Assembly: GCA_024305105.1 (NCBI GenBank)
Contig: JAMWZA010000014.1
Location: forward strand, 1-61,440
Source: Marinoscillum sp.
GTDB lineage: Bacteria > Bacteroidota > Bacteroidia > Cytophagales > Cyclobacteriaceae
Reading direction: 5' to 3'
Length of the DNA: 61,440 bases
Part shown: positions 55,555 through 61,440 of the stretch, one piece after another
Layout: every line of letters begins with the position of its first letter
Position numbering within the stretch: position 1 is the stretch's first letter
The notes under the pieces: generated by a model
What the model was told of the DNA's origin: nothing
Databases searched by the model: none
What the model saw: only the letters and a program-made list of their open reading frames with translations
Translations under genes and position numbers: made by a program

Positions 55555-55572
55555 TAGAAAATTAATTTTCTA
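55555..55572. promoter_or_regulatory. Perfect 18-base palindrome immediately before the kinase start
   Basis: TAGAAAATTAATTTTCTA is a perfect palindrome ending two bases from the ATG. It could be an operator at the transcription start or an RNA hairpin over the ribosome site. Confidence 0.5.
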
Positions 55573-55608
55573 AAGATAATCAGCTCAGGCTCATAGTGAA
55601 ATCAAAAC

Positions 55609-55636
55609 TTCCGAATACCGCATTTTGATTTCCAGA
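55609..55636. promoter_or_regulatory. Candidate LytTR direct repeat upstream of the kinase gene
   Basis: TTCCGAA at 55609-55615 and TTCCAGA at 55630-55636 are 21 bases apart, the same spacing as the pair before the giant gene. The sequence TTCCGAAT plus the following C-rich bases agrees at about 10 of 12 positions between the two sites. Confidence 0.5.
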
Positions 55637-55697
55637 GATAACTAAAACTTGGCCATCACTTCGCCATTTCAAAAACTTCCTTCTACACCGTCCCTCA

Positions 55698-55796
55698 AAT
55701 GCTTTTAAGTTAAGCACATTTAAAAAAGTCCTTCTCCATCTTGGAGAAGGATTTAGGATGAGGCCAGATCAAACAGCTCCTTAACTTAAAAGCATT
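55698..55796. repeat. MITE/REP-like palindromic element
   Basis: A 99-base segment bounded by perfect 17-base inverted ends (AATGCTTTTAAGTTAAG at 55698-55714 and its complement at 55780-55796). Inside is a 9-base-pair hairpin, TCCTTCTCC / GGAGAAGGA (55729-55751) with a 5-base loop. No reading frame is present. The layout suggests a small non-autonomous mobile element or REP-like repeat; no second copy is seen in this window. It fills most of the 311-base gap between the kinase and the oxidoreductase genes. Confidence 0.6.
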
Positions 55797-55863
55797 ACTC
55801 CGCCCCTTAAGGATGCGGAAGTTGACTAGTTAAATAATGTGGAAAGACTCGTAACCAATATTG

Positions 55864-56820
55864 CTAAAACTTCGCCATCACTTTAGTCATCAGCTCCTGG
55901 AATTTGGCGGAGTTTGTATGTGGCATAATCGCCGACTCTTTTTTACCATCCAGAATGTCCTGACTGACCGCCTGCAGTTCGTGATTGAACCCAATACTAT
56001 CCCGGCCATCATCGAAATGATCGATCTGTTCATCGCCTTTGTAAAGGAAGCATTCGGAAGCTTTCCAGAAAAATGGAATCCTGATGGTCGCTTCTGTACC
56101 AATCACAAAGAGATTGTTATGAAGCTTACTGCGAAATGAAGTAGCCAAATTGGCTGTTTCATTGCCATAGTCAAATAGGATATTCACGTCATCATCTACA
56201 CCCGTGCTGGCCTTATGACAAGTGACCTGAATCTCCTTCGGATCTTTTCTGAGGAACAACCACGCCATAGCTATGGGATAAATCCCCATATCCAGCAAAG
56301 CCCCACCAGCTAAATCAGGATTGTACATGCGCCCTTTTGGATCAAATGGAACCGCATACCCAAAGTCAGCCTTTACCTGCACAAGCTGACCAATGCGGCC
56401 ATCTGCTACCCACTGCTGTGCTTTCTGAATAGCCGGATGAAAATACGTCCACATACCCTCCATCAGGTACTGATTTTTCTCTTTGGCGAAAGCCCTTAAT
56501 TCCTCAAACTGTGCAGGATGGATGGTGATCGGCTTTTCACACAGTACTGCTTTATCATGAGCCAGTGCATCCCGGCTGTTTTCAAAATGAAAGTTGTGCG
56601 GAGTAGCCACGTAAATCGCTTCTACTTCCGGATCCTCATAAAGCTTCTGATAAGAGTCGTATGCTTTTGGGATGCCATGCCTTTTAGCAAACGCATCTGC
56701 GCTTTCTTGCGAACGTGAAGCTACCGCTACCAACTCTGCATTGTCTACATACTTAAAATCTGAAGCAAACTCACCCGCAATCCGGCCAGTGCTAATGATC
56801 CCCCACTTTACTTTTTTCAT
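55864..56820 (-). CDS. Gfo/Idh/MocA family oxidoreductase
   Basis: A 318-residue NAD(P)-dependent dehydrogenase. The Rossmann domain occupies about 1-120: VKWGIISTGRIAGEFASDF holds the glycine-rich motif and AIYVATPHNFHFENSRDAL and CEKPITIHPAQFEEL follow the family pattern, with the catalytic lysine in EKP. The C-terminal domain (about 130-318; GGALLDMGIYPIAMAWLFL) is an alpha/beta dehydrogenase fold. Such enzymes act on sugars, inositols or dihydrodiols; the substrate is not fixed here. It is divergent from an arsR gene, with twin operators between them. Confidence 0.9.
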   Translation of the reverse strand: MKKVKWGIISTGRIAGEFASDFKYVDNAELVAVASRSQESADAFAKRHGIPKAYDSYQKLYEDPEVEAIYVATPHNFHFENSRDALAHDKAVLCEKPITIHPAQFEELRAFAKEKNQYLMEGMWTYFHPAIQKAQQWVADGRIGQLVQVKADFGYAVPFDPKGRMYNPDLAGGALLDMGIYPIAMAWLFLRKDPKEIQVTCHKASTGVDDDVNILFDYGNETANLATSFRSKLHNNLFVIGTEATIRIPFFWKASECFLYKGDEQIDHFDDGRDSIGFNHELQAVSQDILDGKKESAIMPHTNSAKFQELMTKVMAKF

Positions 56821-56870
56821 GAGTCAAAGAAAATCAATCCTACCTGATCAGCTAAAAATTCTAACTTTTA

Positions 56871-56919
56871 TTTTGCGCAACCAAATAGTTGCGTATATAT
56901 TTGCAACCATATGGTAGCG
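56871..56919 (+). promoter_or_regulatory. arsR promoter with twin operators
   Basis: TTTTG (56871-56875), a 20-base spacer and TATATTTG (56896-56903) form a textbook Bacteroidota promoter. Inside the spacer is CGCAACCAAATAGTTGCG (56876-56893), and over the start codon is GCAACCATATGGTAGCG (56903-56919). The two agree at 14 of 17 positions and are 26 bases apart. The arsR ATG (56911) lies in the second site, so the transcript is probably nearly leaderless and autorepressed. Confidence 0.72.
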
Positions 56920-57255
56920 AATAAATCAAAATCGGTGAGAAGAGACATCTTTCAGGCAATAGCGGATCCAACACGCCGAGCAATTATTTTTCTACTGGCG
57001 GTTGGTGCGATGACACCAAATGCCATGGCCGAACACTTCAACTCCAGTCGGCAAGCGGTTTCCAAACACCTCAAGGTACTGGTGGAGTGTGAAGTGGTGA
57101 ACCAAGAGCAACAAGGTCGGGAAATTCATTATCACTTAAACAGTGACAAGATGAAGGAGATAGAAAAATGGCTGGAGCAGTTCAAACAACTCATGGAGAG
57201 TCGCTTCAACCAGTTGGACTCCGTTTTAGACAAGCTTAAAAATGAATCTAAATGA
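56911..57255 (+). CDS. ArsR-family transcriptional repressor
   Basis: A 114-residue winged-helix repressor. IFQAIADPTRRAIIFLLAVGAMTPNAMAEHFNSSRQAVSKHLKVL contains the helix-turn-helix (given in parts: ADPTRRAII, MAEHFNSSRQAVSKHLKVL). GREIHYHLN forms the wing. No metal-binding cysteine motif is visible, and ArsR proteins of this type with SRPBCC neighbours are usually metal-independent. It starts a three-gene set with two SRPBCC proteins and probably represses it through the twin operators. Inducer unknown. Confidence 0.9.
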   Translation: MVANKSKSVRRDIFQAIADPTRRAIIFLLAVGAMTPNAMAEHFNSSRQAVSKHLKVLVECEVVNQEQQGREIHYHLNSDKMKEIEKWLEQFKQLMESRFNQLDSVLDKLKNESK

Positions 57256-57290
57256 TCACTAATCTGTAAACCCAATAAATCAATAACCAA

Positions 57291-57704
57291 ATGAGTACTA
57301 AAATAACAATTCAGGTAACCATTAGCGCCAGCCAGAAAAAAACATGGGACTATTACACCATGCCCGATCACATCACCAAGTGGAATTTCGCTGACCCATC
57401 GTGGCATTGTCCCTCAGCCTCAAATGACCTTCAATTAGGTGGGCAATACGAAGCTCGTATGGAAGCCAAAGACGGCAGTTTTGGCTTTGACTTTAAGGCC
57501 ATTTATAAGTCCATAGTTTCAGGGAAGTCATTCACCTATGAACTGGAAGATGGTAGACAAGCGACTGTCACCTTTGATGGTAACGAGCATCAAACAGATG
57601 TAACAATTGTCTTTGATCCAGAGGAAGAAAATTCCATAGAAATGCAGAAAAATGGATGGCAGGCTATCCTCAATAATTTTAAAACTTATACTGAAAGTAA
57701 TTAA
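57291..57704 (+). CDS. SRPBCC (AHSA1-like) domain protein
   Basis: A 137-residue START/Bet v 1-fold protein of the AHSA1/SRPBCC family: ITIQVTISASQKKTWDYYTMPDHITKWNF at the start, DLQLGGQYEARMEAKDGSFGFDFKAIY, then VTIVFDPEEENSIEMQKNGWQAILNNFKTY. The fold has a hydrophobic cavity for a small ligand. It lies 35 bases after arsR and 12 before another SRPBCC gene. Biochemical role unknown; probably cytoplasmic as no signal is present. Confidence 0.87.
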   Translation: MSTKITIQVTISASQKKTWDYYTMPDHITKWNFADPSWHCPSASNDLQLGGQYEARMEAKDGSFGFDFKAIYKSIVSGKSFTYELEDGRQATVTFDGNEHQTDVTIVFDPEEENSIEMQKNGWQAILNNFKTYTESN

Positions 57705-57716
57705 CTATTAATAAGC

Positions 57717-58238
57717 ATGACACCTACTCCACTAATGGACTTCACAGTAGATAAATCTACCAATACCATACACGTAAAGCGGGAGTTTGACGCACCGCGA
57801 GATCTGGTCTGGAAAGCCTGGACTGAAAGCGAAATTCTGGATCAGTGGTGGGCACCCAAACCTTATATCAATAAAACCAAACACATGGATTTTCGCAACG
57901 GCGGATACTGGCTCTACTCCATGACCGGCCCATCTGGTGATACGCACTGGTGTCGTGCAGACTATAGTGGGATTGTGCCGGAAGTAAAGTTTGAAGTAGA
58001 TGATGCCTTCTGCGACAGTGAAGGAAATGTAAACGAGATCCATCCGGGGGGTTCGCATTGGCACAATGCATTCTCTGACTTTGATGGTGGTACTACTCTG
58101 GTCACCATTACCCTGACGTATAAAAACCTGGAAGATCTGGAGAAAATCATCGAAATGGGCTTCAAAGAAGGGTTTACCGCCGGTTTGGAAAACCTGGACC
58201 AGTACATCAGCACAATTCAAACTGCTCAAAGCGAATAA
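57717..58238 (+). CDS. SRPBCC (AHSA1-like) domain protein
   Basis: A 173-residue second SRPBCC protein, paralogous to the one before it: NTIHVKREFDAPRDLVWKAWTESEILDQWWAPKPY, the MDFRNGGYWLYSMTGPSGDTHW beta-sheet, and the C-terminal helix EDLEKIIEMGFKEGFTAGLENLDQYI (each part typical of AHSA1). It completes the arsR-SRPBCC-SRPBCC set. Such sets are common in soil and marine bacteria but their substrate is not established. Confidence 0.9.
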   Translation: MTPTPLMDFTVDKSTNTIHVKREFDAPRDLVWKAWTESEILDQWWAPKPYINKTKHMDFRNGGYWLYSMTGPSGDTHWCRADYSGIVPEVKFEVDDAFCDSEGNVNEIHPGGSHWHNAFSDFDGGTTLVTITLTYKNLEDLEKIIEMGFKEGFTAGLENLDQYISTIQTAQSE

Positions 58239-58347
58239 GCGTGGCTACTTATCTCAACTTCCCGGGCAATACCGAAGAAGTTGAAACTATTCTCATTTGA
58301 AAATGTGTAGCAATTACACTTCACCTGAAAATGGATATATTCGTTTA

Positions 58348-59385
58348 ATGAGATGGTTGATTCTTACGTGGTTTGTCCTAATTAGCTTTAGCTGTACCAA
58401 AGACTACTACCACGTTACTAAATCAGAGTTACTTACAGTAAAAGACTCATTAAGACTAGCAAAACATGATTGGTCTGAGTCGGATTCCATTTTTGTCTTA
58501 GTTTTTGACGGACTTGCTGTCGGGAATAAAAGCCGACTCATTTTATCTAATGGACTATCTAAATTTCGCTCGAAATTCATATTAAGGAATAAAAGCGAAT
58601 TCACTTTCAAGTTAAAAGACTCACTAAACATTGGAACTTTTGAAAATTATGAAGAAACCTCGAAATGGCAGTTTGTTAAATTAAGGCCCTCTAATATATC
58701 TATTCCGCGTATCATGGAACATCAATTTGATTCCAGTTTTTCAGTTCATTTTAAATATGACTCAAGCTTCACCTCCTTTGAGATCGAACCTTTTAATACT
58801 TTTGAATCAGGCATCCTTACAGTGTCTTTTGATTCCGTTCAGCTTTATGGCGTATATAAAATTGACCTGTCAAATCAATCGGATATTATATGTTTGAATG
58901 GTATGAACAGAGTTTACCTTAGCAATCCAGAAATCTCGAACATCTCACTTTTTTATGATAAGAAGGGCAATCTGTTCTTTCCTGATTACGGGTCCACTTC
59001 TTTTAATCACAATTCATATCTCACTGAACAAGAATTCAGAGAAGTGAAAAATAGACTAATCGGAAGATGGTCAGTTACCAGCTTAGAAGGTCCTCTACCA
59101 GATTACCTGTCTGAAAAGATTAAAGTGACTCAATTTGAAATAGATCATGATCTAAATTTAAGTGGCTTGAACAAGTCTATTTATCGGAATCCTGGTACAA
59201 ACAATGAATATTGGTTTTTTAATGGTTCCTTAAAAATATCGCCTTCCGGAAACTATCTGATATTACATCATCCTAAAAGAAATGTTGACAATGTTATGAA
59301 GTACACCCTTGCAGAAGACAGCCTAACTTTAGAGTTGTTTTCTGCCGCTAACAGAAGCCTACTCAAACTAAAAAGAAAGGATTAA
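58348..59385 (+). CDS. Lipoprotein of unknown function
   Basis: About 345 residues. ATG at 58348 (MRWLILTWFVLISFSC) gives a lipoprotein signal with the acylated cysteine at 16; the frame reaches further upstream without a signal. The mature part is rich in Ser, Asp, Phe and Lys and beta-like, with a final lipocalin-like segment from about 245 (LIGRWSVTSLEGPLPDYLSE; YWFFNGSLKISPSGNYLILHH). No family was recognised. Its base composition looks more AT-rich than the arsR set before it, by eye. It could be a genome-specific insertion. Confidence 0.75.
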   Translation: MRWLILTWFVLISFSCTKDYYHVTKSELLTVKDSLRLAKHDWSESDSIFVLVFDGLAVGNKSRLILSNGLSKFRSKFILRNKSEFTFKLKDSLNIGTFENYEETSKWQFVKLRPSNISIPRIMEHQFDSSFSVHFKYDSSFTSFEIEPFNTFESGILTVSFDSVQLYGVYKIDLSNQSDIICLNGMNRVYLSNPEISNISLFYDKKGNLFFPDYGSTSFNHNSYLTEQEFREVKNRLIGRWSVTSLEGPLPDYLSEKIKVTQFEIDHDLNLSGLNKSIYRNPGTNNEYWFFNGSLKISPSGNYLILHHPKRNVDNVMKYTLAEDSLTLELFSAANRSLLKLKRKD

Positions 59386-59449
59386 TACCAACAAGTTAAG
59401 CAAGCCTACAACCTTTCACCCATTGACTTGTTAAACACTAAATTGTATC

Positions 59450-60115
59450 ATGGCAAATGTATTAATCACAGGCTCTACCGGAATGATTGGCAAAGGAGTC
59501 CTACTTGAATGCCTGGAAGATCCAGGCATCAAATCCGTCACACTCATCAACCGTTCCCCTATCAACATTGAGGATGCGAAAATCAATGAAGTTCTTTTGA
59601 AAGATTTTGAGGAGCTGGAAACAATTCACGATCAAATCGGTCATATAGATGCTTGCTTCCACTGCATGGGCGTATCAGCTCTTGGCATGAGCGAAGAGGA
59701 CTACAGCAAACTCACGTTTGAGGTAACCAAAAAACTCGCTGATGTTTGCTATGAAGTCAATCCCAACATGACCTTTAACTACGTATCAGGTACTGGAACC
59801 GATAGCTCTGAAAAAGGCAGCACCATGTGGGCCAGAGTGAAAGGTCGGACTGAAAATTATGTGTTGGCCAAAGGGTTTGCCAAAGCGTACATGTTTCGAC
59901 CAGGGTTTATCATTCCCAAAAAAGGAATCGATTCAAGAACTAAGCTTTACAATGCCATTTACAAAATCATGCGTCCATTCTTTGGTCTACTTATAAAGAT
60001 GAAAAGCATCACCACCACTACTCGAATCGGGAAAGTGATGATCCAGACGATCACCATGACTCAAACCGAACAATACCTCGAAAATCCTGCAATCAATGAC
60101 TTGGCAAAAACCTAA
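59450..60115 (+). CDS. NAD(P)-binding Rossmann-fold epimerase-like protein
   Basis: A 221-residue short nucleotide-binding protein of the atypical short-chain dehydrogenase group. The glycine motif is in VLITGSTGMIGKGVLLECL (residues 4-22). DACFHCMGVSALGMSEEDYSKLTFEVT and FNYVSGTGTDSSEKGSTMWARVKGRTE follow; the usual Tyr of YxxxK is replaced here (WARVKG), so catalytic activity is uncertain. RPGFIIPKKGI matches the family substrate loop. Its stop overlaps the next gene by 20 bases. Confidence 0.87.
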   Translation: MANVLITGSTGMIGKGVLLECLEDPGIKSVTLINRSPINIEDAKINEVLLKDFEELETIHDQIGHIDACFHCMGVSALGMSEEDYSKLTFEVTKKLADVCYEVNPNMTFNYVSGTGTDSSEKGSTMWARVKGRTENYVLAKGFAKAYMFRPGFIIPKKGIDSRTKLYNAIYKIMRPFFGLLIKMKSITTTTRIGKVMIQTITMTQTEQYLENPAINDLAKT

Positions 60116-60707
60116 GCTCATTTTATTATCTATTCTAATGGTGTTTTTTGTCCAATTAGCACCTGCACAAGAATCGCACTGGCAACTCAAAAAAGACAAA
60201 GAAGGCATTCAGGTTTACACACGAGAATTGCCAAACTCTGATCTGGATGAATTCAAAGGCGTTGGCATCATCAACGAACCAGTTGATCAACTCGTCCAGG
60301 CGATGAAAGCAGTAGATCAGATGTGTCAGTGGTCCAACTGTGAAACGTCCGAACTCATGCTCATGGAAGGCAACAGGCAGGTGAATTACACGGTAACAGC
60401 GGTACCTTTTCCAATGCAGGATAGGGACTCCTATACACAGTTAGAATACCAGGAAGTAGAAAATGGTGTGAAAGTGGCCATCACTGCACTGCCTGAGTAT
60501 CAACCAGCCAACGACGACAAAACAAGAATTCCGTACCTCAAAGGGTTCTGGTTTTTTGAGGAAATCACTGAAAACCAAACCAAAATCACCTACCAGCTGC
60601 AAGCCGATCCTGGCGGTTCTATTCCCGCGTGGATGGCCAATGCCGGATCAGTGGACACACCATTTGACACCATTAAAAGTCTGAGGGAGTTTTTGGATCG
60701 CAAATGA
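60096..60707 (+). CDS. START-domain protein with signal peptide
   Basis: A 203-residue secreted or periplasmic protein. The N-terminus has a signal peptide (LILLSILMVFFVQLAPAQES). The rest is a START/SRPBCC lipid-binding fold: WQLKKDKEGIQVYTRELPNSDLDEFKGVG, FPMQDRDSYTQLEYQEVENG, and FWFFEEITENQTKITYQLQADPGGSIPAWMAN. The gene overlaps the preceding one by 20 bases and may start at the internal ATG before VFFVQL. Likely binds a lipid or hydrophobic ligand; function unknown. Confidence 0.87.
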   Translation: MTWQKPKLILLSILMVFFVQLAPAQESHWQLKKDKEGIQVYTRELPNSDLDEFKGVGIINEPVDQLVQAMKAVDQMCQWSNCETSELMLMEGNRQVNYTVTAVPFPMQDRDSYTQLEYQEVENGVKVAITALPEYQPANDDKTRIPYLKGFWFFEEITENQTKITYQLQADPGGSIPAWMANAGSVDTPFDTIKSLREFLDRK

Positions 60708-60754
60708 GGTAAATGAATTCTGTATCATAGAATGTCTTAGTATATTCAATACAA

Positions 60755-61321
60755 ATGCACGGAATTCGACACTTCATTAACCAGTTCAGCCCAATCACCG
60801 AATCAGCGTGGGAGGATTTGGTACAGATCATGAAGCCACAGAAATTCAAGAAAGGCGATCTGCTTATTGACAATCATCGGGTGTGTAAAAAGCTCTACTT
60901 CCTAGAAACTGGATTAGTCAAACTCTACTTCATCAACGGTGAGGGCAATGACATTATCCTTCGATTTTTTAAAGAAAATTCGGTGTTCACATCGCTGGAA
61001 AGCTTCCTCACGGAGCAACCCACCGCACACATGATCAAGGCGCTGGAGAAATCATCCGTTTTAACTGTTGAGAAGAATCAATTCAACCAGTTATGCGACC
61101 AGCATCCTGACTTATTTTTGTTTTACCAGAAGCTGCTGGAACAAATCAACATCAACATGCTGCAGCGGATAACCGAACTACTGAAAGATGATGCTAAAAT
61201 GAGGTACAATCTGTTCATTGAAGGCAACCCATCCATTGCTCAGCGCATCAGCCTGGGAGATCTGGCAGACTATTTGGGAATCACTCAGGTATCTCTCAGT
61301 CGGATCAGAGCACTGAGGTGA
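60755..61321 (+). CDS. Crp/Fnr-family transcriptional regulator
   Basis: A 188-residue regulator. A cyclic-nucleotide-binding-like beta-barrel spans about 20-110 (QKFKKGDLLIDNHRVCKKLYFLETGLVKLYF; RFFKENSVFTSLESFLTEQPTAH). The C-terminal helix-turn-helix is LGDLADYLGITQVSLSRIRALR. No Fnr-type cysteine cluster is present, and the effector pocket residues differ from Crp, so cAMP binding is doubtful, as in most Bacteroidota members of this kind. The stop is within the window, so it is complete. Target genes unknown. Confidence 0.9.
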   Translation: MHGIRHFINQFSPITESAWEDLVQIMKPQKFKKGDLLIDNHRVCKKLYFLETGLVKLYFINGEGNDIILRFFKENSVFTSLESFLTEQPTAHMIKALEKSSVLTVEKNQFNQLCDQHPDLFLFYQKLLEQININMLQRITELLKDDAKMRYNLFIEGNPSIAQRISLGDLADYLGITQVSLSRIRALR

Positions 61322-61405
61322 TTATTTATTAGTGGTATCCGAGAAAAGGTTTTTCGAAAGCACAATCTCTGATTAAATACGCCCCGTTCCACGTCGGTTT
61401 GAATT

Positions 61406-61440
61406 CCCTAAAGGGACTATTTTTCGGTCACCCTTTAGGG
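61406..61440. repeat. Inverted repeat at the right edge
   Basis: CCCTAAAGGG (61406-61415) and CCCTTTAGGG (61431-61440) form a 10-base-pair stem with a 15-base loop containing a T-run. It lies about 85 bases after the Crp/Fnr stop and may be a terminator, or part of a larger repeat cut off by the window end. Confidence 0.5.

Noticed and set aside
57732-58229. 165-codon minus-strand open frame opposite the second SRPBCC gene
   Set aside because: Exact antisense overlap of a clear SRPBCC protein, without recognisable domain or start signal.

Overview
The window looks like chromosome of a free-living, probably marine or lignocellulose-degrading Bacteroidota of the Cytophagales type (inferred). 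The signs are a SusC/SusD pair, a hybrid two-component system with an AraC output, type IX secretion (T9SS) C-terminal sorting domains, Nudix-fold sugar regulators, and promoters matching the Bacteroidota -33 TTG / -7 TAnnTTTG consensus. No rRNA, tRNA, CRISPR array, prophage or insertion sequence was recognised.

Layout. 1-6000: an ECF sigma factor, a four-gene Leloir operon (galK-galT-galE-galM, minus strand) and a divergent Nudix-like regulator with an operator between them; a second copy of that operator lies upstream of the sigma gene. 6.1-7.9 kb: a lipoprotein sulfatase. 8-37.6 kb: a large hemicellulose utilisation locus. It has susC-susD, two surface glycan-binding lipoproteins, GH9 and uxuA on one strand; GH3-GH10-GH10 on the same strand; GH67-GH51 divergent; then GH26, a hybrid two-component regulator, a CE20-like acetyl esterase and a second GH26. 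37.9-42.4 kb: housekeeping and hypothetical genes, including a frameshifted serine hydrolase. 43-46.9 kb: xylA-xylB with a second Nudix-like regulator and a perfect palindromic operator. 46.9-47.4 kb: a YefM-YoeB toxin-antitoxin pair. 47.5-55.6 kb: a giant T9SS surface protein beside a LytS/LytTR-type two-component pair. 55.7-61.4 kb: a MITE/REP-like element, a Gfo/Idh/MocA oxidoreductase, an ArsR-SRPBCC cluster, a lipoprotein, a Rossmann protein, a START-domain protein and a Crp/Fnr regulator.

How it fits together (inference from families). Surface GH10, GH26 and GH9 enzymes cut xylan, mannan and beta-glucan chains. SusC/SusD and the two binding proteins capture and import oligosaccharides. 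The esterase removes acetyl groups, GH67 removes (methyl)glucuronic acid, GH51 removes arabinose and GH3 releases xylose or glucose. Xylose passes to XylA/XylB, glucuronate towards UxuA, and galactose side chains to the gal operon. The locus therefore couples glucuronoarabinoxylan use with mannan and glucan side activities.

The most unusual content is regulatory. There is a 20-bp LacI-type operator shared by uxuA and GH67, a gal operator repeated before an ECF sigma gene, and 21-bp-spaced direct repeats before both the giant surface protein and the LytS-type kinase. Twin operators lie over the arsR promoter, TGTACA boxes lie ahead of yefM, and several genes have a -7 element ending only 3-7 nt before the start codon, which suggests leaderless mRNAs. 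All positions were read by eye; no database search was run.
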